DNA of 64,000 bases from a virus: IMG/VR virus record IMGVR_UViG_3300022602_003048, positions 29,538 through 93,537 of that record. One strand, 5' to 3'. Below the pieces are notes generated by a model. The model had not been told where the DNA came from, did no database searches, and saw nothing but the letters and a program-made list of their open reading frames with translations. The position numbers and the translations under genes were made by a program. Positions 1-7,451 of the stretch are shown one piece after another; the first letter of the stretch is position 1; every line of letters begins with the position of its first letter.

Positions 1-180
1 TCTCACTGCTTCTTTCTGCATCTTATCCAGCAGTCGGAGCAATAACAGATTCATATTATGGGACAGCTCTTCGGCTTCGTTTATGGGTAATGTTATGACC
101 TTGCTGTTGCTACGCTTGGCCATCTTGACCTTGTTTATGAAATCTTCTAGTATCAGAGTAGATATGTTATTTGTTGACAT
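1..180 (-). CDS. hypothetical protein, N-terminal 60 residues only
   Basis: The reading frame begins at an ATG at 180 and runs off the left edge of the window, so only the N-terminus is seen. Its start overlaps the stop codon of the next gene upstream (167..634) by 14 bases, which suggests translational coupling. The visible part is helical-looking, rich in Leu, Lys and Asn, with a Leu run (LLLLRLLDKM) near the window edge and no recognisable motif. I do not recognise the family. The tight overlap and the absence of stops support a real gene. Confidence 0.6.
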   Translation of the reverse strand, partial: MSTNNISTLILEDFINKVKMAKRSNSKVITLPINEAEELSHNMNLLLLRLLDKMQKEAVR

Positions 181-634
181 TGCTAAGCACCTGTTTAAGC
201 TCTAGCTCCGTCTTGAATGGACCTTTATACTCATATCTCTGTACCGTGATTAGCTTTGGACAGAAACTACGTACCCATCCTTTTTCAAAACGGATGGCAT
301 AGTATCCTGCACAGTAAACGCTCTTGCTAGCATCGCTTTTGGTAAACAGCGGCAGCTTCTTTTTAACATCATACATAGGGTTATGCGGTTCACAGTTAGT
401 ACCAAAACCGTAGATCTCGTTATTGATCTTTATGTCTTCTTTCTTAGAAACAGTGAAGAAGTTCTTACCAAACTGTTTCTCCAAGGTCTTTAGATCCTTG
501 AATATCGACTTATTGTTCTTGGCTACTAGGACGAACTTGTTAGTTTCGTCTTTCTGTAGAGTTCCGATGCGTGTTCCTGCGTCTTCGACGATCCAGAACT
601 TGCCATCTATGATTGGTTTAGCTTTTATTTCCAT
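167..634 (-). CDS. conserved phage protein of unknown function
   Basis: This encodes about 155 residues. I chose the ATG at 634 (MEIKAKP...) over the ATG at 658 because GGAG lies seven bases upstream of it and it starts just after the stop of the RNase H gene (639). The longer form would overlap that gene by 20 bases. The protein is basic and mixed alpha/beta, with one CAGYYAIRFE segment near residue 115, and no signal peptide or membrane segment. I do not recognise a catalytic motif. It lies at the end of an rnh-led minus-strand operon. Confidence 0.65.
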   Translation of the reverse strand: MEIKAKPIIDGKFWIVEDAGTRIGTLQKDETNKFVLVAKNNKSIFKDLKTLEKQFGKNFFTVSKKEDIKINNEIYGFGTNCEPHNPMYDVKKKLPLFTKSDASKSVYCAGYYAIRFEKGWVRSFCPKLITVQRYEYKGPFKTELELKQVLSNVNK

Positions 635-638
635 TTTA

Positions 639-1604
639 TCACTCCGGATATTTTGCATTCAGCGGTTCGGCATATGATTGTGCCTGTTCGCTGATCTTTA
701 CTAGATCAAACAATCCACAGAATTTAAGCAGCCTCATGCCTACCTGGTCTACATTTTTAGCTACTGATTTCTCAGAAATAGTCTGCTTGATGATGTATTT
801 GATGTCATCTGGCTGATGTTTAAGATCGATCAATCTACGATTGCGCTCATAATCATCGAGCACACGATGTTCTTCACCATTGTGGTCTACCCAACGCTGC
901 AACATCATATTGTTCCAAGCGAATCCTCTATTTTTGCGATCTTCAAATGCTTCTTCGAGTTTGTTCTTCCTCACCTTGGGATACGCACTAAAAACATTGT
1001 CAGTAGGATCACCCCGCATGCATTTTTCAAACAGCAACCATTCGGGGTTAGGGATTACTTTTGGTTCCTTTGTCTTGTTATCGATGACTATCTTGCCCTT
1101 CTTATCGAACACACCTTCGTGTGTAGTCGTCGTCTCTAGCACGCCGTTATACTGCTTGACGTTCGGAGCAATGAGCTGCACGAAATCGCTGTCTGTAGAG
1201 ATGATAATATGATTGTCGTTAGGATGATTTTCAATCCAACCTGCGATGAGATCATCTGCTTCAAGTCTTGGATTCTGCAGGACTGTGCAATTAGTCTTGT
1301 CTGTGATGAATTCTTTAAACTTATCAAAGGTCTCCCAAAACAGCCTATCTTCTTCTGCTTCTTTTTCTGTGAGAGCTGCTCGTGCTTCTGTGCGATTACG
1401 CTTATAGGGCGCATAATAGTCTTTGCGCCAGCTGCGTCCTTCTAAGCAGAACACGACATGATCGCCTTTGAAATCCTGCCAAGCCTTCTTGATGCTAGCC
1501 AGTGTAACATGTAGTGCCATGCCAATCTTTATGTCAGCGTCACCTCGCACGACATGTCTAGCGCGGAAGAAAGTATTAGCTGTATCTACTATGATGTAGT
1601 TCAT
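639..1604 (-). CDS. rnh: RNase H / 5'-3' exonuclease (T4 Rnh-like, FEN-1 family)
   Basis: This is a flap-endonuclease-type nuclease that removes RNA primers during lagging-strand synthesis in T4-type phages. Acidic metal-binding residues are in the expected order: D7 (IIVDTANT), E115/D117/D118 (LEADDL), D138/D140 (STDSD) and a GDPTDN segment at 198-203 matching the H3TH region. The basic stretch RKDYYAPYKRNR (60-71) is typical of the family. At 321 residues it is close to T4 RNase H (305). Its start overlaps the stop of the upstream small gene (ATGA), so the two are translationally coupled. Confidence 0.93.
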   Translation of the reverse strand: MNYIIVDTANTFFRARHVVRGDADIKIGMALHVTLASIKKAWQDFKGDHVVFCLEGRSWRKDYYAPYKRNRTEARAALTEKEAEEDRLFWETFDKFKEFITDKTNCTVLQNPRLEADDLIAGWIENHPNDNHIIISTDSDFVQLIAPNVKQYNGVLETTTTHEGVFDKKGKIVIDNKTKEPKVIPNPEWLLFEKCMRGDPTDNVFSAYPKVRKNKLEEAFEDRKNRGFAWNNMMLQRWVDHNGEEHRVLDDYERNRRLIDLKHQPDDIKYIIKQTISEKSVAKNVDQVGMRLLKFCGLFDLVKISEQAQSYAEPLNAKYPE

Positions 1605-1918
1605 ATGATCCTGATTTCTCTGTTTGCTTCACCTTCGTTGACAACAGTTTGGCACAATGCACGGAACCATTTGTCAACGATCTCTTCTTCTGTAACCCCA
1701 GTATAACCTGCTTTGCGCAAATCGTCAATGAAAAAGCTGTTCCAATCTAGCTCAAAATAACCATCTGCTGGATTAGCTCTATCTACTTTGGTATCTAGGA
1801 CCCTTATATAAGGTTCTTTACGTGCAGTAGCCATATCTTTTTCTGATATGAGATCTTGGTTTTCTTTTTTTGGACTTACACTTTGACCAAACATCTTTAA
1901 AAACTTATCTAACATCAT
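1601..1918 (-). CDS. small conserved phage protein, function unknown
   Basis: This encodes 105 residues starting at 1918, between queE and rnh, with a four-base ATGA overlap into rnh. The N-terminal 30 residues are polar and Lys-rich and look disordered. The rest (PYIRVLDTKV... to the C-terminus) looks like a compact acidic alpha/beta fold with an FELDWNSFFIDDLRKAGY segment. No enzymatic motif is visible. Small proteins in this position are common next to RNase H in T4-type marine phages, but I cannot name a function. Confidence 0.7.
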   Translation of the reverse strand: MMLDKFLKMFGQSVSPKKENQDLISEKDMATARKEPYIRVLDTKVDRANPADGYFELDWNSFFIDDLRKAGYTGVTEEEIVDKWFRALCQTVVNEGEANREIRII

Positions 1919-1924
1919 GTCTCC

Positions 1925-2779
1925 TCAGGCCAAGCTAGCATATAAATGTATCTGTAGATTCAGGGTGAATCCATTTTGCGCACAATACTGTGCTGTGTAT
2001 TCGTGATTTCTTTGATTTGCCTTCATATCGAGCAGACCTTCTTCCCAAAAACTGATGACTTCATCTACGGCGCTGCGTTCCTCGATGGTGATATCGTTCT
2101 TTGTGCTACGCATCTGCTTGCTCTTCTGTGGCTCACGATTGTAGATGTTCATGGGACTGATAAACACCTGCTTGCCACTGCCCACGCTAGCATATTCATG
2201 TGCCCAATCTGGGATGCTGCTGTAAGGACTATCTGGATCTGCACTCATGACAAACTTGAGACAATCGGCTCGTTCCATAACATCTGCATTGGGACGCAGA
2301 TACTTGACAGGTTTGCCATCTTTTTCTAGGCATTTAGGACTGCATACCAACGTAGTCGAACTGGGAATATCCTGCCATACTGTGCCATTGCTTTCAATCT
2401 GTGTCCATGCAAAATGATCTTTTATATGATATAGGAAAGCACCTAGGTTTTTTTGCAACATTGGCTCGCCACCAGTTACTACTAATCCGACTTTTTGGCT
2501 AAACCAGTTTGGAATGATATCATCGTGATCATCGAAATAATTGTTTACGACATTCCATATCCTAGCTTCTAGCTCATCAAAAGATAACCAATCGCCGCCA
2601 TCAAAATAAGTATCGCAGAAAGAGCAAGCCAAGTTGCACTTGGCAAGTCTAACGAAAACTGCTGGCTCGCCTCGGTATGGACCTTCGCCTTGGAGTGTGT
2701 AAAAAATACTGGTGACAAAGAGCTTATCACCAGCATCATTGAAATATTTTTGTCCGACAATCTCATTTTTTCCAAACAT
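1925..2779 (-). CDS. queE: 7-carboxy-7-deazaguanine synthase (QueE), radical SAM
   Basis: This radical SAM enzyme converts 6-carboxy-tetrahydropterin to 7-carboxy-7-deazaguanine (CDG), the third step of preQ0 synthesis. The QueE-type 4Fe-4S motif C48-x3-C52-x2-C55 is present (CNLACSFC), preceded by QGEGPYRG (30-37) and followed by TGGEP (101-105), the SAM-binding glycine motif. The length of 284 residues is somewhat longer than bacterial QueE because of an insertion around 180-240. It sits in a block with folE, a phosphoribosyltransferase and dpdA, arguing for DNA modification rather than tRNA queuosine. Confidence 0.93.
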   Translation of the reverse strand: MFGKNEIVGQKYFNDAGDKLFVTSIFYTLQGEGPYRGEPAVFVRLAKCNLACSFCDTYFDGGDWLSFDELEARIWNVVNNYFDDHDDIIPNWFSQKVGLVVTGGEPMLQKNLGAFLYHIKDHFAWTQIESNGTVWQDIPSSTTLVCSPKCLEKDGKPVKYLRPNADVMERADCLKFVMSADPDSPYSSIPDWAHEYASVGSGKQVFISPMNIYNREPQKSKQMRSTKNDITIEERSAVDEVISFWEEGLLDMKANQRNHEYTAQYCAQNGFTLNLQIHLYASLA

Positions 2780-2794
2780 TATCTATGATTCCTG

Positions 2795-3334
2795 TTAGTC
2801 TTTAATATAGTGTATTTGTGCAGATCTGTCAAGTCCTCGTTTCCACCACTCCTCCCATGGAAACACGATCCAGCAGTCGTCTTCGGCTTTGTTCACTTCG
2901 ATAGCATAGAAGTCAACGTTTTCCTTGCTGGCTAAATTGTTTACTAGCACTGCTATCTTCACACGCTCGTGCCACCACATGTTGCGGTCTGGATCCATCC
3001 CAGCTACGCTGCTAAACCAATCATTGCGTATCCAGGCCAATGTATCTCCTGTGTCGTTGATGTCGTCAACGATGAGGACATTTGTGGCATTAGCGACATC
3101 TTCAGGCATCCAACAGTTATGATCGCAATCTATCTCTTCACCGTCACGTAGCTGTACTTTTAAAGTCTGCATCGGAATACCTAGATAATGGCTTAGCATG
3201 ACAGCAGGATTGAGACCACCTCGTGTAAGTCCAACAAGATAATCAGGTTTCCAATCGCTCATATAAATTTGGCTAGCAATAGAGTTTACAGCCTTTTCTA
3301 TATCTTTCCAATTATAGTATATCTTGTTGGTCAT
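2795..3334 (-). CDS. phosphoribosyltransferase (type I PRTase fold)
   Basis: The PRPP-binding loop VLIVDDINDTGDT is at residues 86-98 and the upstream LVGLTRGGLNPA (33-44) is the PPi loop of xanthine/hypoxanthine-type PRTases. At 179 residues it has the size of a XGPRT/HPRT-like enzyme. Such enzymes join a purine base to PRPP. Its position between queE and folE, with an ATGA overlap to the 3331..3804 gene, suggests a role in purine or deazapurine nucleotide supply during modification. Substrate specificity cannot be read from the sequence. A tryptophan-rich C-terminus (FPWEEWWKRG) is distinctive. Confidence 0.85.
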   Translation of the reverse strand: MTNKIYYNWKDIEKAVNSIASQIYMSDWKPDYLVGLTRGGLNPAVMLSHYLGIPMQTLKVQLRDGEEIDCDHNCWMPEDVANATNVLIVDDINDTGDTLAWIRNDWFSSVAGMDPDRNMWWHERVKIAVLVNNLASKENVDFYAIEVNKAEDDCWIVFPWEEWWKRGLDRSAQIHYIKD

Positions 3335-3804
3335 TTCTTTTCTCCTACGACCATGGATTCTAACAGTTTATAATGTTCGTATGCCTTTTTAAGAGCAGCA
3401 TATTTCTCATGCTTTTCAAAATCCGGAATGATGATCAAGAAACGCTCGCGCAAGATACACATCGTTTCTGCTAGTTCGTCTAGATCTATTTCATTTTTAT
3501 CTGTTGATAATTTTGGTTTATCACCACTAATTATTATGTTGGCATTATTATAATTAGTCCAAACAGGGCCACTACTGGTTGAAGTGATGAATGCTCCGGT
3601 TCCCGACGACAAACCTATAGCAGAACCTACAGCACCGATAGTAACTGTCTGTGGATTTGCTGTTAGGGGATAACTAGTCCCTCCGCTGGTGACAGATACG
3701 GTGCCAATGGGCGGAACAGCCCCATACGAGGTGTTAAAAGTACCAGTTCCGCCTCCTCCTCCTCCGCCTGCTCCAGTTGCCATTGTGATATTTGTAAATG
3801 TCAT
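3331..3804 (-). CDS. chimeric protein: Gly/Ser/Thr-rich fibre-like N-terminus plus conserved phage C-terminal domain
   Basis: The 157-residue product has two unlike halves. Residues 1-95 are low-complexity Gly/Ser/Thr with a run of seven glycines, resembling the fibre proteins at 23-53 kb. Residues 100-157 are an acidic helical domain (LDELAETMCILRERFL... LKKAYEHYKLLESM) that I associate with small conserved proteins of T4-type phages. It overlaps its neighbours by four bases on both sides, so it is translated with folE and the PRTase. I cannot assign a function; a virion-associated or regulatory role is possible. Confidence 0.65.
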   Translation of the reverse strand: MTFTNITMATGAGGGGGGGTGTFNTSYGAVPPIGTVSVTSGGTSYPLTANPQTVTIGAVGSAIGLSSGTGAFITSTSSGPVWTNYNNANIIISGDKPKLSTDKNEIDLDELAETMCILRERFLIIIPDFEKHEKYAALKKAYEHYKLLESMVVGEKK

Positions 3805-4487
3805 CGTGGTAGATATCCTTGCTGTAGCTTTATGTTCTCAAAGAACTCATTCTTGGTAGCAGGATCGCTATAAAAAGCACCGCGCAATACTGTGGTCTGT
3901 GTTAGCGAGCTATGTGCCATAATGCCTCGATTCTCACAGCAACCATGCGTGGCTTGTATGTATACAGCAACATCGCTGCTATCTGTTGCCTTCATGATCT
4001 CTCTCGCAATATCATTACAAAGCTCTTCCTGGAGTGTTCCACGACGAGCACACCATTGTGCGATGCGAGTGTACTTACTAAGTCCGATAAGCTTCTTAGC
4101 AGCAATAATGCCGATATAAGATACACCATTTACTGGTTGATGATGATGGCTACACATGCTCTTAAGCTCGCTGCGCACCACTAGCATACCTTCATAAGGT
4201 TCGTTGCTGTTATTTGGAAAGCTAGTAGCATCGGGAGCAGGGTCATATCGACCGCTCATGATCTCCCTGACATACATTTTGGCCAATCGACGCCCTGTGC
4301 CCGTGCTGTTTGGATCATTCTCACGATCGATAACCAAGCTATCTAACACAGCATCAAACCGAGCATGTAACTCATCAATAAGTGGATCAATTTCTTCTGG
4401 TTTTATGTATTTTGAAATATTATCTCCGGCCCAGTAACGGCCCCCGTCTTCTTTTATGCGATTGCGTATAGTTTCTGAAATGCTCAA
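3801..4487 (-). CDS. folE: GTP cyclohydrolase I (FolE)
   Basis: This enzyme converts GTP to 7,8-dihydroneopterin triphosphate, the first step of the deazapurine route. The zinc ligands are visible as C112 and H115 (MCSHHHQP) and C183 (HGCCENRG), the spacing of E. coli FolE. The start is a TTG at 4487 with CGGAG eight bases upstream; no ATG fits better. A strong sigma70-like promoter lies at 4530..4558. At 228 residues it is full length. It heads the operon folE - chimeric protein - PRTase - queE. Confidence 0.94.
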   Translation of the reverse strand: MSISETIRNRIKEDGGRYWAGDNISKYIKPEEIDPLIDELHARFDAVLDSLVIDRENDPNSTGTGRRLAKMYVREIMSGRYDPAPDATSFPNNSNEPYEGMLVVRSELKSMCSHHHQPVNGVSYIGIIAAKKLIGLSKYTRIAQWCARRGTLQEELCNDIAREIMKATDSSDVAVYIQATHGCCENRGIMAHSSLTQTTVLRGAFYSDPATKNEFFENIKLQQGYLPR

Positions 4488-4529
4488 TTTTTTTCTCCGA
4501 TGTTAAAGCAGTGGATTGCTTAAAATATT

Positions 4530-4558
4530 ATTATAGGTTATTTAGGTTCTAGAGTCAA
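4530..4558 (-). promoter_or_regulatory. sigma70-type promoter upstream of folE
   Basis: On the minus strand TTGACT (4553-4558) is followed after exactly 17 bases by TATAAT (4530-4535). The -35 lies inside the last codons of the glycosyltransferase gene. It shares the CTTGACTCT start and a CCTAAATA segment in the spacer with the clamp promoter at 9919..9947. The folE TTG is about 40 bases downstream, leaving a normal leader with a ribosome binding site. Confidence 0.75.
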
Positions 4559-5651
4559 GAATTGCTTTATATAAAGCATTACCTTCGAAAAATTCCATAC
4601 CAGTCCATTTAGCGTGTAGTCTAGCATTTACGTCGGTTGGTTGATTCGTTTCCATCAACCCCTTGATCTTTTCCATCAGATTGTTCTTGTTCTTTTGATA
4701 ACTGTCCCAATCTTTAGTCCATTCGCTAGGATATTTCACCCCCGCACCATCCCACATTTCGCTGTAGCTCAGCCTATCGGGCATCAACGGCAGCGTACCT
4801 ACCAATGCTCCTTCATAGACGCTTATTCCCAACGTCTCTTGTAGATTAGCACTGAATACCAGCTTGCTTTCTGCTAGATGCTGATGATATTCGTCTTTGG
4901 TTAGGGTGTTTTCCTGTGCTACGAACCATTCATATTCTGGCATAGCTTTAGCTAAGTCCTTGAATATTTCCAGCTGCTTCTCTGGTGCCAAGCGATGCGG
5001 GAAGATGATTTTTTGCTTTTTATCAACAAACATGTAAGGTTTCAGGATGTCTTTTAGGTATTCCATAGGCCATCCTACTATCATAATCTTAGGTCCGTTT
5101 AGATTTGTCTGTGTGTTCCATTCGTCGAGTTCATCATCACCAAACAACACATCAACCCCAAAAAGATTACGGAGGAACATGTTAGCATGGAATTGCGTGG
5201 CGAAGAAATTATGGTTATAGCAATAGAACATGCTCGATTCAGCATTGCGTACCCAAGGAACGTCTCCGATTAAACGTCCGAGAAAATCTTGAGGATCATA
5301 GCTGCCGGCATGCCACAGCCCTCCGATCTTGATCTCGATTCCTAGCAGCTCGGCCATGTACTTTAGCTGTATAACAGTAGGATTCCAAGCATCAGTATAG
5401 AGGAAATAGTCTCCATTTTTAACAGATCCATTAGCAAATAATTCTGCTATCTTCAGCATCTGTTGGCTCTTGTAGCTGTTAGTGCCTGCGAAGTTGAGGA
5501 ACGCACCTGGCGTAGTTGCCTGCGGTACATCTCCGCCTGAGATAATGTAAACATCCAGTCCAGCATCTCGCATCTGTTGCGGAAGATGATCCTTCCATTG
5601 TTTTGTGTAACGTGTGTCAACAGCTTCGAGATCAACTAGATATACTGTCAT
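4542..5651 (-). CDS. GT-B type glycosyltransferase
   Basis: This 369-residue protein has a two-domain GT-B look. The N-terminal part contains YLVDLEAVDTRYTKQW and a central GLWHAGSYDP segment. The C-terminal Rossmann half contains KIIFPHRLAPEKQLEIF (about 235-251) and the typical EGALVGTLPLMPDRLSYSEM segment resembling group 1 transferases, where E binds the nucleotide sugar. An AAGG ribosome binding site precedes the ATG at 5651. It could glycosylate DNA, phage or host surface sugars; its place beside folE and dpdA makes DNA or modified-base glycosylation worth considering, but nothing in the sequence proves it. Confidence 0.8.
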   Translation of the reverse strand: MTVYLVDLEAVDTRYTKQWKDHLPQQMRDAGLDVYIISGGDVPQATTPGAFLNFAGTNSYKSQQMLKIAELFANGSVKNGDYFLYTDAWNPTVIQLKYMAELLGIEIKIGGLWHAGSYDPQDFLGRLIGDVPWVRNAESSMFYCYNHNFFATQFHANMFLRNLFGVDVLFGDDELDEWNTQTNLNGPKIMIVGWPMEYLKDILKPYMFVDKKQKIIFPHRLAPEKQLEIFKDLAKAMPEYEWFVAQENTLTKDEYHQHLAESKLVFSANLQETLGISVYEGALVGTLPLMPDRLSYSEMWDGAGVKYPSEWTKDWDSYQKNKNNLMEKIKGLMETNQPTDVNARLHAKWTGMEFFEGNALYKAILDSRT

Positions 5652-5832
5652 CTTTTTCCTTCTTCTCTCTTATTATGACTTGACCGTTATCCTGCACATC
5701 CCACCATAGTTCTGTACCTTCGGTCCACCCCATCTGGCTCAATAGGTCAGGAGGAAAGGGGAGCAGGAGCTCCCCAGTTTTTGGATCTTCTTCTATTTCT
5801 ACTATCCAATTAGTGGTGGCGTTGGTTGGCAA
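5632..5832 (-). CDS. AbrB/SpoVT-like small protein
   Basis: This encodes 66 residues. The pattern LLPFPPDLLSQMGWTEGTELWW then GQVIIREK resembles the swapped-hairpin AbrB/MazE fold (proline, hydrophobic, Gly-W, xxGD/E, then a strand). The start is TTG at 5832 with GGAGG seven bases upstream. It overlaps both the upstream gene and the glycosyltransferase start. AbrB-fold proteins usually bind DNA, so it may be a small regulator, but this tryptophan-rich phage version is not typical and the call is tentative. Confidence 0.6.
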   Translation of the reverse strand: MPTNATTNWIVEIEEDPKTGELLLPFPPDLLSQMGWTEGTELWWDVQDNGQVIIREKKEKDDSISS

Positions 5833-6025
5833 GCCAAGTCCTCCGGTCTTCTTTCCAGTTATTGGTTACACGCTGTCCTCGGCGATAGCGTTCAAAGTGA
5901 CCATAAGCAGTCCTCGGATCATATAGGTGTGCTTCATTGAACACATGTCCGAATTCTCTACAGAAATCTCTATAAACGTCGAGCTCGTCAAATATCTTCT
6001 TGATATCAGGGTATCTAGCAGCCAC
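5810..6025 (-). CDS. small conserved phage protein, GTG start
   Basis: I choose the GTG at 6025: GGAG lies six bases upstream, and the stop of the preceding gene (6036) is just before it. Longer frames starting at 6142 overlap that gene by over 100 bases. The 71-residue product is basic, with RYPDIKKIFDELDVYRDFCREFG and a conserved-looking AYGHFERYRRGQRV segment. No known domain is recognised. It overlaps the AbrB-like gene start by 23 bases, indicating an operon. Confidence 0.65.
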   Translation of the reverse strand: MAARYPDIKKIFDELDVYRDFCREFGHVFNEAHLYDPRTAYGHFERYRRGQRVTNNWKEDRRTWLANQRHH

Positions 6026-6035
6026 TATCTTCTCC

Positions 6036-6404
6036 TTAGTTCTTGCTGTACTTGTTGAGGCAACCATTTTCGCCATCTTCGCTGACTTCGATCCAGACTT
6101 CTCTATCTGGATATCTTGCGATGATTTGATCGTATAGATCATCTGCGATCATCTCGCAGCTCTTGTAGTTTAGTTGCAGCACTCCTTCTACAGTATAGAG
6201 CCTCTGCAACCAACGCTTAAACTGTATGAATTCAACATCTCGATCGTCGTGAAATACCTCAAGGTATACCTTGAAATGGAAGATATGTCTATGTGGAACA
6301 CCTAAAAAAGCGACGTCATCCCAGTCACCTGTTGCTAGCTTGGGATCCGTTACTGCTGCCGGGTAACAATGCACACCTTCTTGTGTGAACGTGACCCAGA
6401 TCAT
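6036..6404 (-). CDS. conserved phage protein, possibly T-fold (QueD/PTPS-like)
   Basis: Starting at the ATG at 6404 (MIWVTF...), this encodes 122 residues; an ATG at 6419 is an alternative overlapping the upstream gene. The order HRHIFHFKVYLEVFHD - DVEFIQFKRWL - KSCEMIADDLYDQI - EVWIEVSEDGENG resembles, at low similarity, the strand/helix order of 6-pyruvoyl-tetrahydropterin synthase/QueD proteins (paired His, D-F-x-x-L/F-K, -xxEN-like helix, terminal E). This is an inference from pattern only. It lies between folE and dpdA, so a pterin/deazapurine role would fit. Confidence 0.6.
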   Translation of the reverse strand: MIWVTFTQEGVHCYPAAVTDPKLATGDWDDVAFLGVPHRHIFHFKVYLEVFHDDRDVEFIQFKRWLQRLYTVEGVLQLNYKSCEMIADDLYDQIIARYPDREVWIEVSEDGENGCLNKYSKN

Positions 6405-6408
6405 TGAA

Positions 6409-6723
6409 CTACTTTTCATTCTTTTTCATTTCCTCAAAATATGTATCGTATGCTATTTTATAATCAGACAGCATCTTTTGCAAGACATCAACGTCCTTGC
6501 GTTTTATGATAGCATCGTGCCACTTTACACCATCGTACCCAACCGCATATTTTATCGCAGCCCATACTCGCTTGTACCAAGGGAGATAGTGGCATGCTTG
6601 TACTTCTACGAAAAACTCAGGCATATCATCTGTACCCCAATCGTAGAAACTATAACGTACGATGTGTTCCGGAGAGTGACATTCACAATCTAGATGTATT
6701 ACACATGATTTATCTTCTTTCAT
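6409..6723 (-). CDS. conserved phage protein of unknown function
   Basis: This encodes 104 residues in the dpdA-folE interval. It begins with an acidic Cys/His segment (CVIHLDCECHSPEH) that could bind a metal. It continues with a beta-rich part and a Trp/Tyr-rich centre (YLPWYKRVWAAIKYAVGYDGVKWHD), and ends with a charged helix. No membrane segment is convincing. Its 3' end overlaps the following gene by a few bases. Function unknown. Confidence 0.6.
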   Translation of the reverse strand: MKEDKSCVIHLDCECHSPEHIVRYSFYDWGTDDMPEFFVEVQACHYLPWYKRVWAAIKYAVGYDGVKWHDAIIKRKDVDVLQKMLSDYKIAYDTYFEEMKKNEK

Positions 6724-6739
6724 TGCCTTTTCCTTTGCC

Positions 6740-7264
6740 TTATTTGATTATCTTATCTTGACCATATACTGACCAATCGTTGAACTTTGATCTATCCATG
6801 AGATCGTGTAGTTGATGTACCCAAACTCCAGGATTAGTAGCATCAAAATCCTTATCATCGATTTTGACACAGGTATTGTAATTCATATTGCTTATATAAG
6901 GAAGTTTCACTGATACCTGCAATATGAATTTGTTGTATTCGCAGAGATATGCTATTAGATCGAGGCTAGCGTTATAATAAGAAACATCCATGTCTAAGGT
7001 AACCCATAGTCCAGAATCTAACAAGTCTTTAGCCATACTCTCCCAGATGGTCAATGATTCATAATTTGTAGCACTATAACTATGGTTAGCACCTAAATAT
7101 ATGTGATAGCAATCGTGTTCCTTGGCAAGATCTACTAACATTTTAGCATCATGTACACCTACTACGAATAGTGTAGGCATACCATGCGCTGGAGTCTTTT
7201 CGACTTCTATGCCCGTGAAGAGCACCACATTGCTTTTAGAACCGTCCTGGTATTCTCTCTGCAT
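6740..7264 (-). CDS. conserved phage protein, alpha/beta, unknown function
   Basis: The 174-residue product alternates strands and helices (VVLFTGIEVEKTP, TLFVVGVHDAKMLVDLAKEH, YHIYLGANHSYS, LWVTLDMDV, KFILQVSVKLP), suggesting a TIM-barrel-like or Rossmann-like fold. There is no Cys motif, so it is not a radical SAM enzyme by itself. Its start overlaps the DUF465-like gene by 29 bases. Located two genes downstream of dpdA, it may belong to the same modification operon, but this is positional inference only. Confidence 0.6.
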   Translation of the reverse strand: MQREYQDGSKSNVVLFTGIEVEKTPAHGMPTLFVVGVHDAKMLVDLAKEHDCYHIYLGANHSYSATNYESLTIWESMAKDLLDSGLWVTLDMDVSYYNASLDLIAYLCEYNKFILQVSVKLPYISNMNYNTCVKIDDKDFDATNPGVWVHQLHDLMDRSKFNDWSVYGQDKIIK

Positions 7265-7451
7265 CTTTTTTGTTTAAATCCTGAGTAATATTAAACATCT
7301 GTTCTTTGAGAAGTAGCTTTTCCTGCTTCATCTTATGAACGGTCTCGTCGTTAGTATAATGATTATAAGCTTCTGTTATCTGTTTGTCAAGCAAATCGTG
7401 TTTCTCTTGGATCTTCTTGTAGTGTGAAATCAATTTTTCTCTATCACTCAT
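7236..7451 (-). CDS. small coiled-coil protein, DUF465/YdcH-like
   Basis: The 71-residue helical protein carries HYKKIQEKHDLLDKQI ... DETVHKMKQEKLLLKEQM. This matches the general pattern of DUF465 (YdcH) coiled-coil proteins: xxxHxxLDxxI, then a loop, then hKxxKLxLKDxh. Its start overlaps the 3' end of dpdA by eight bases, so the two are translationally coupled. DUF465 has no established function. Dimerisation by coiled coil is likely. Confidence 0.6.
   Translation of the reverse strand: MSDREKLISHYKKIQEKHDLLDKQITEAYNHYTNDETVHKMKQEKLLLKEQMFNITQDLNKKDAERIPGRF

Noticed and set aside
5810-6142. A 110-residue frame beginning at 6142
   Set aside because: It would overlap the 6036..6404 gene by over 100 bases; the GTG at 6025 has GGAG at the right distance.
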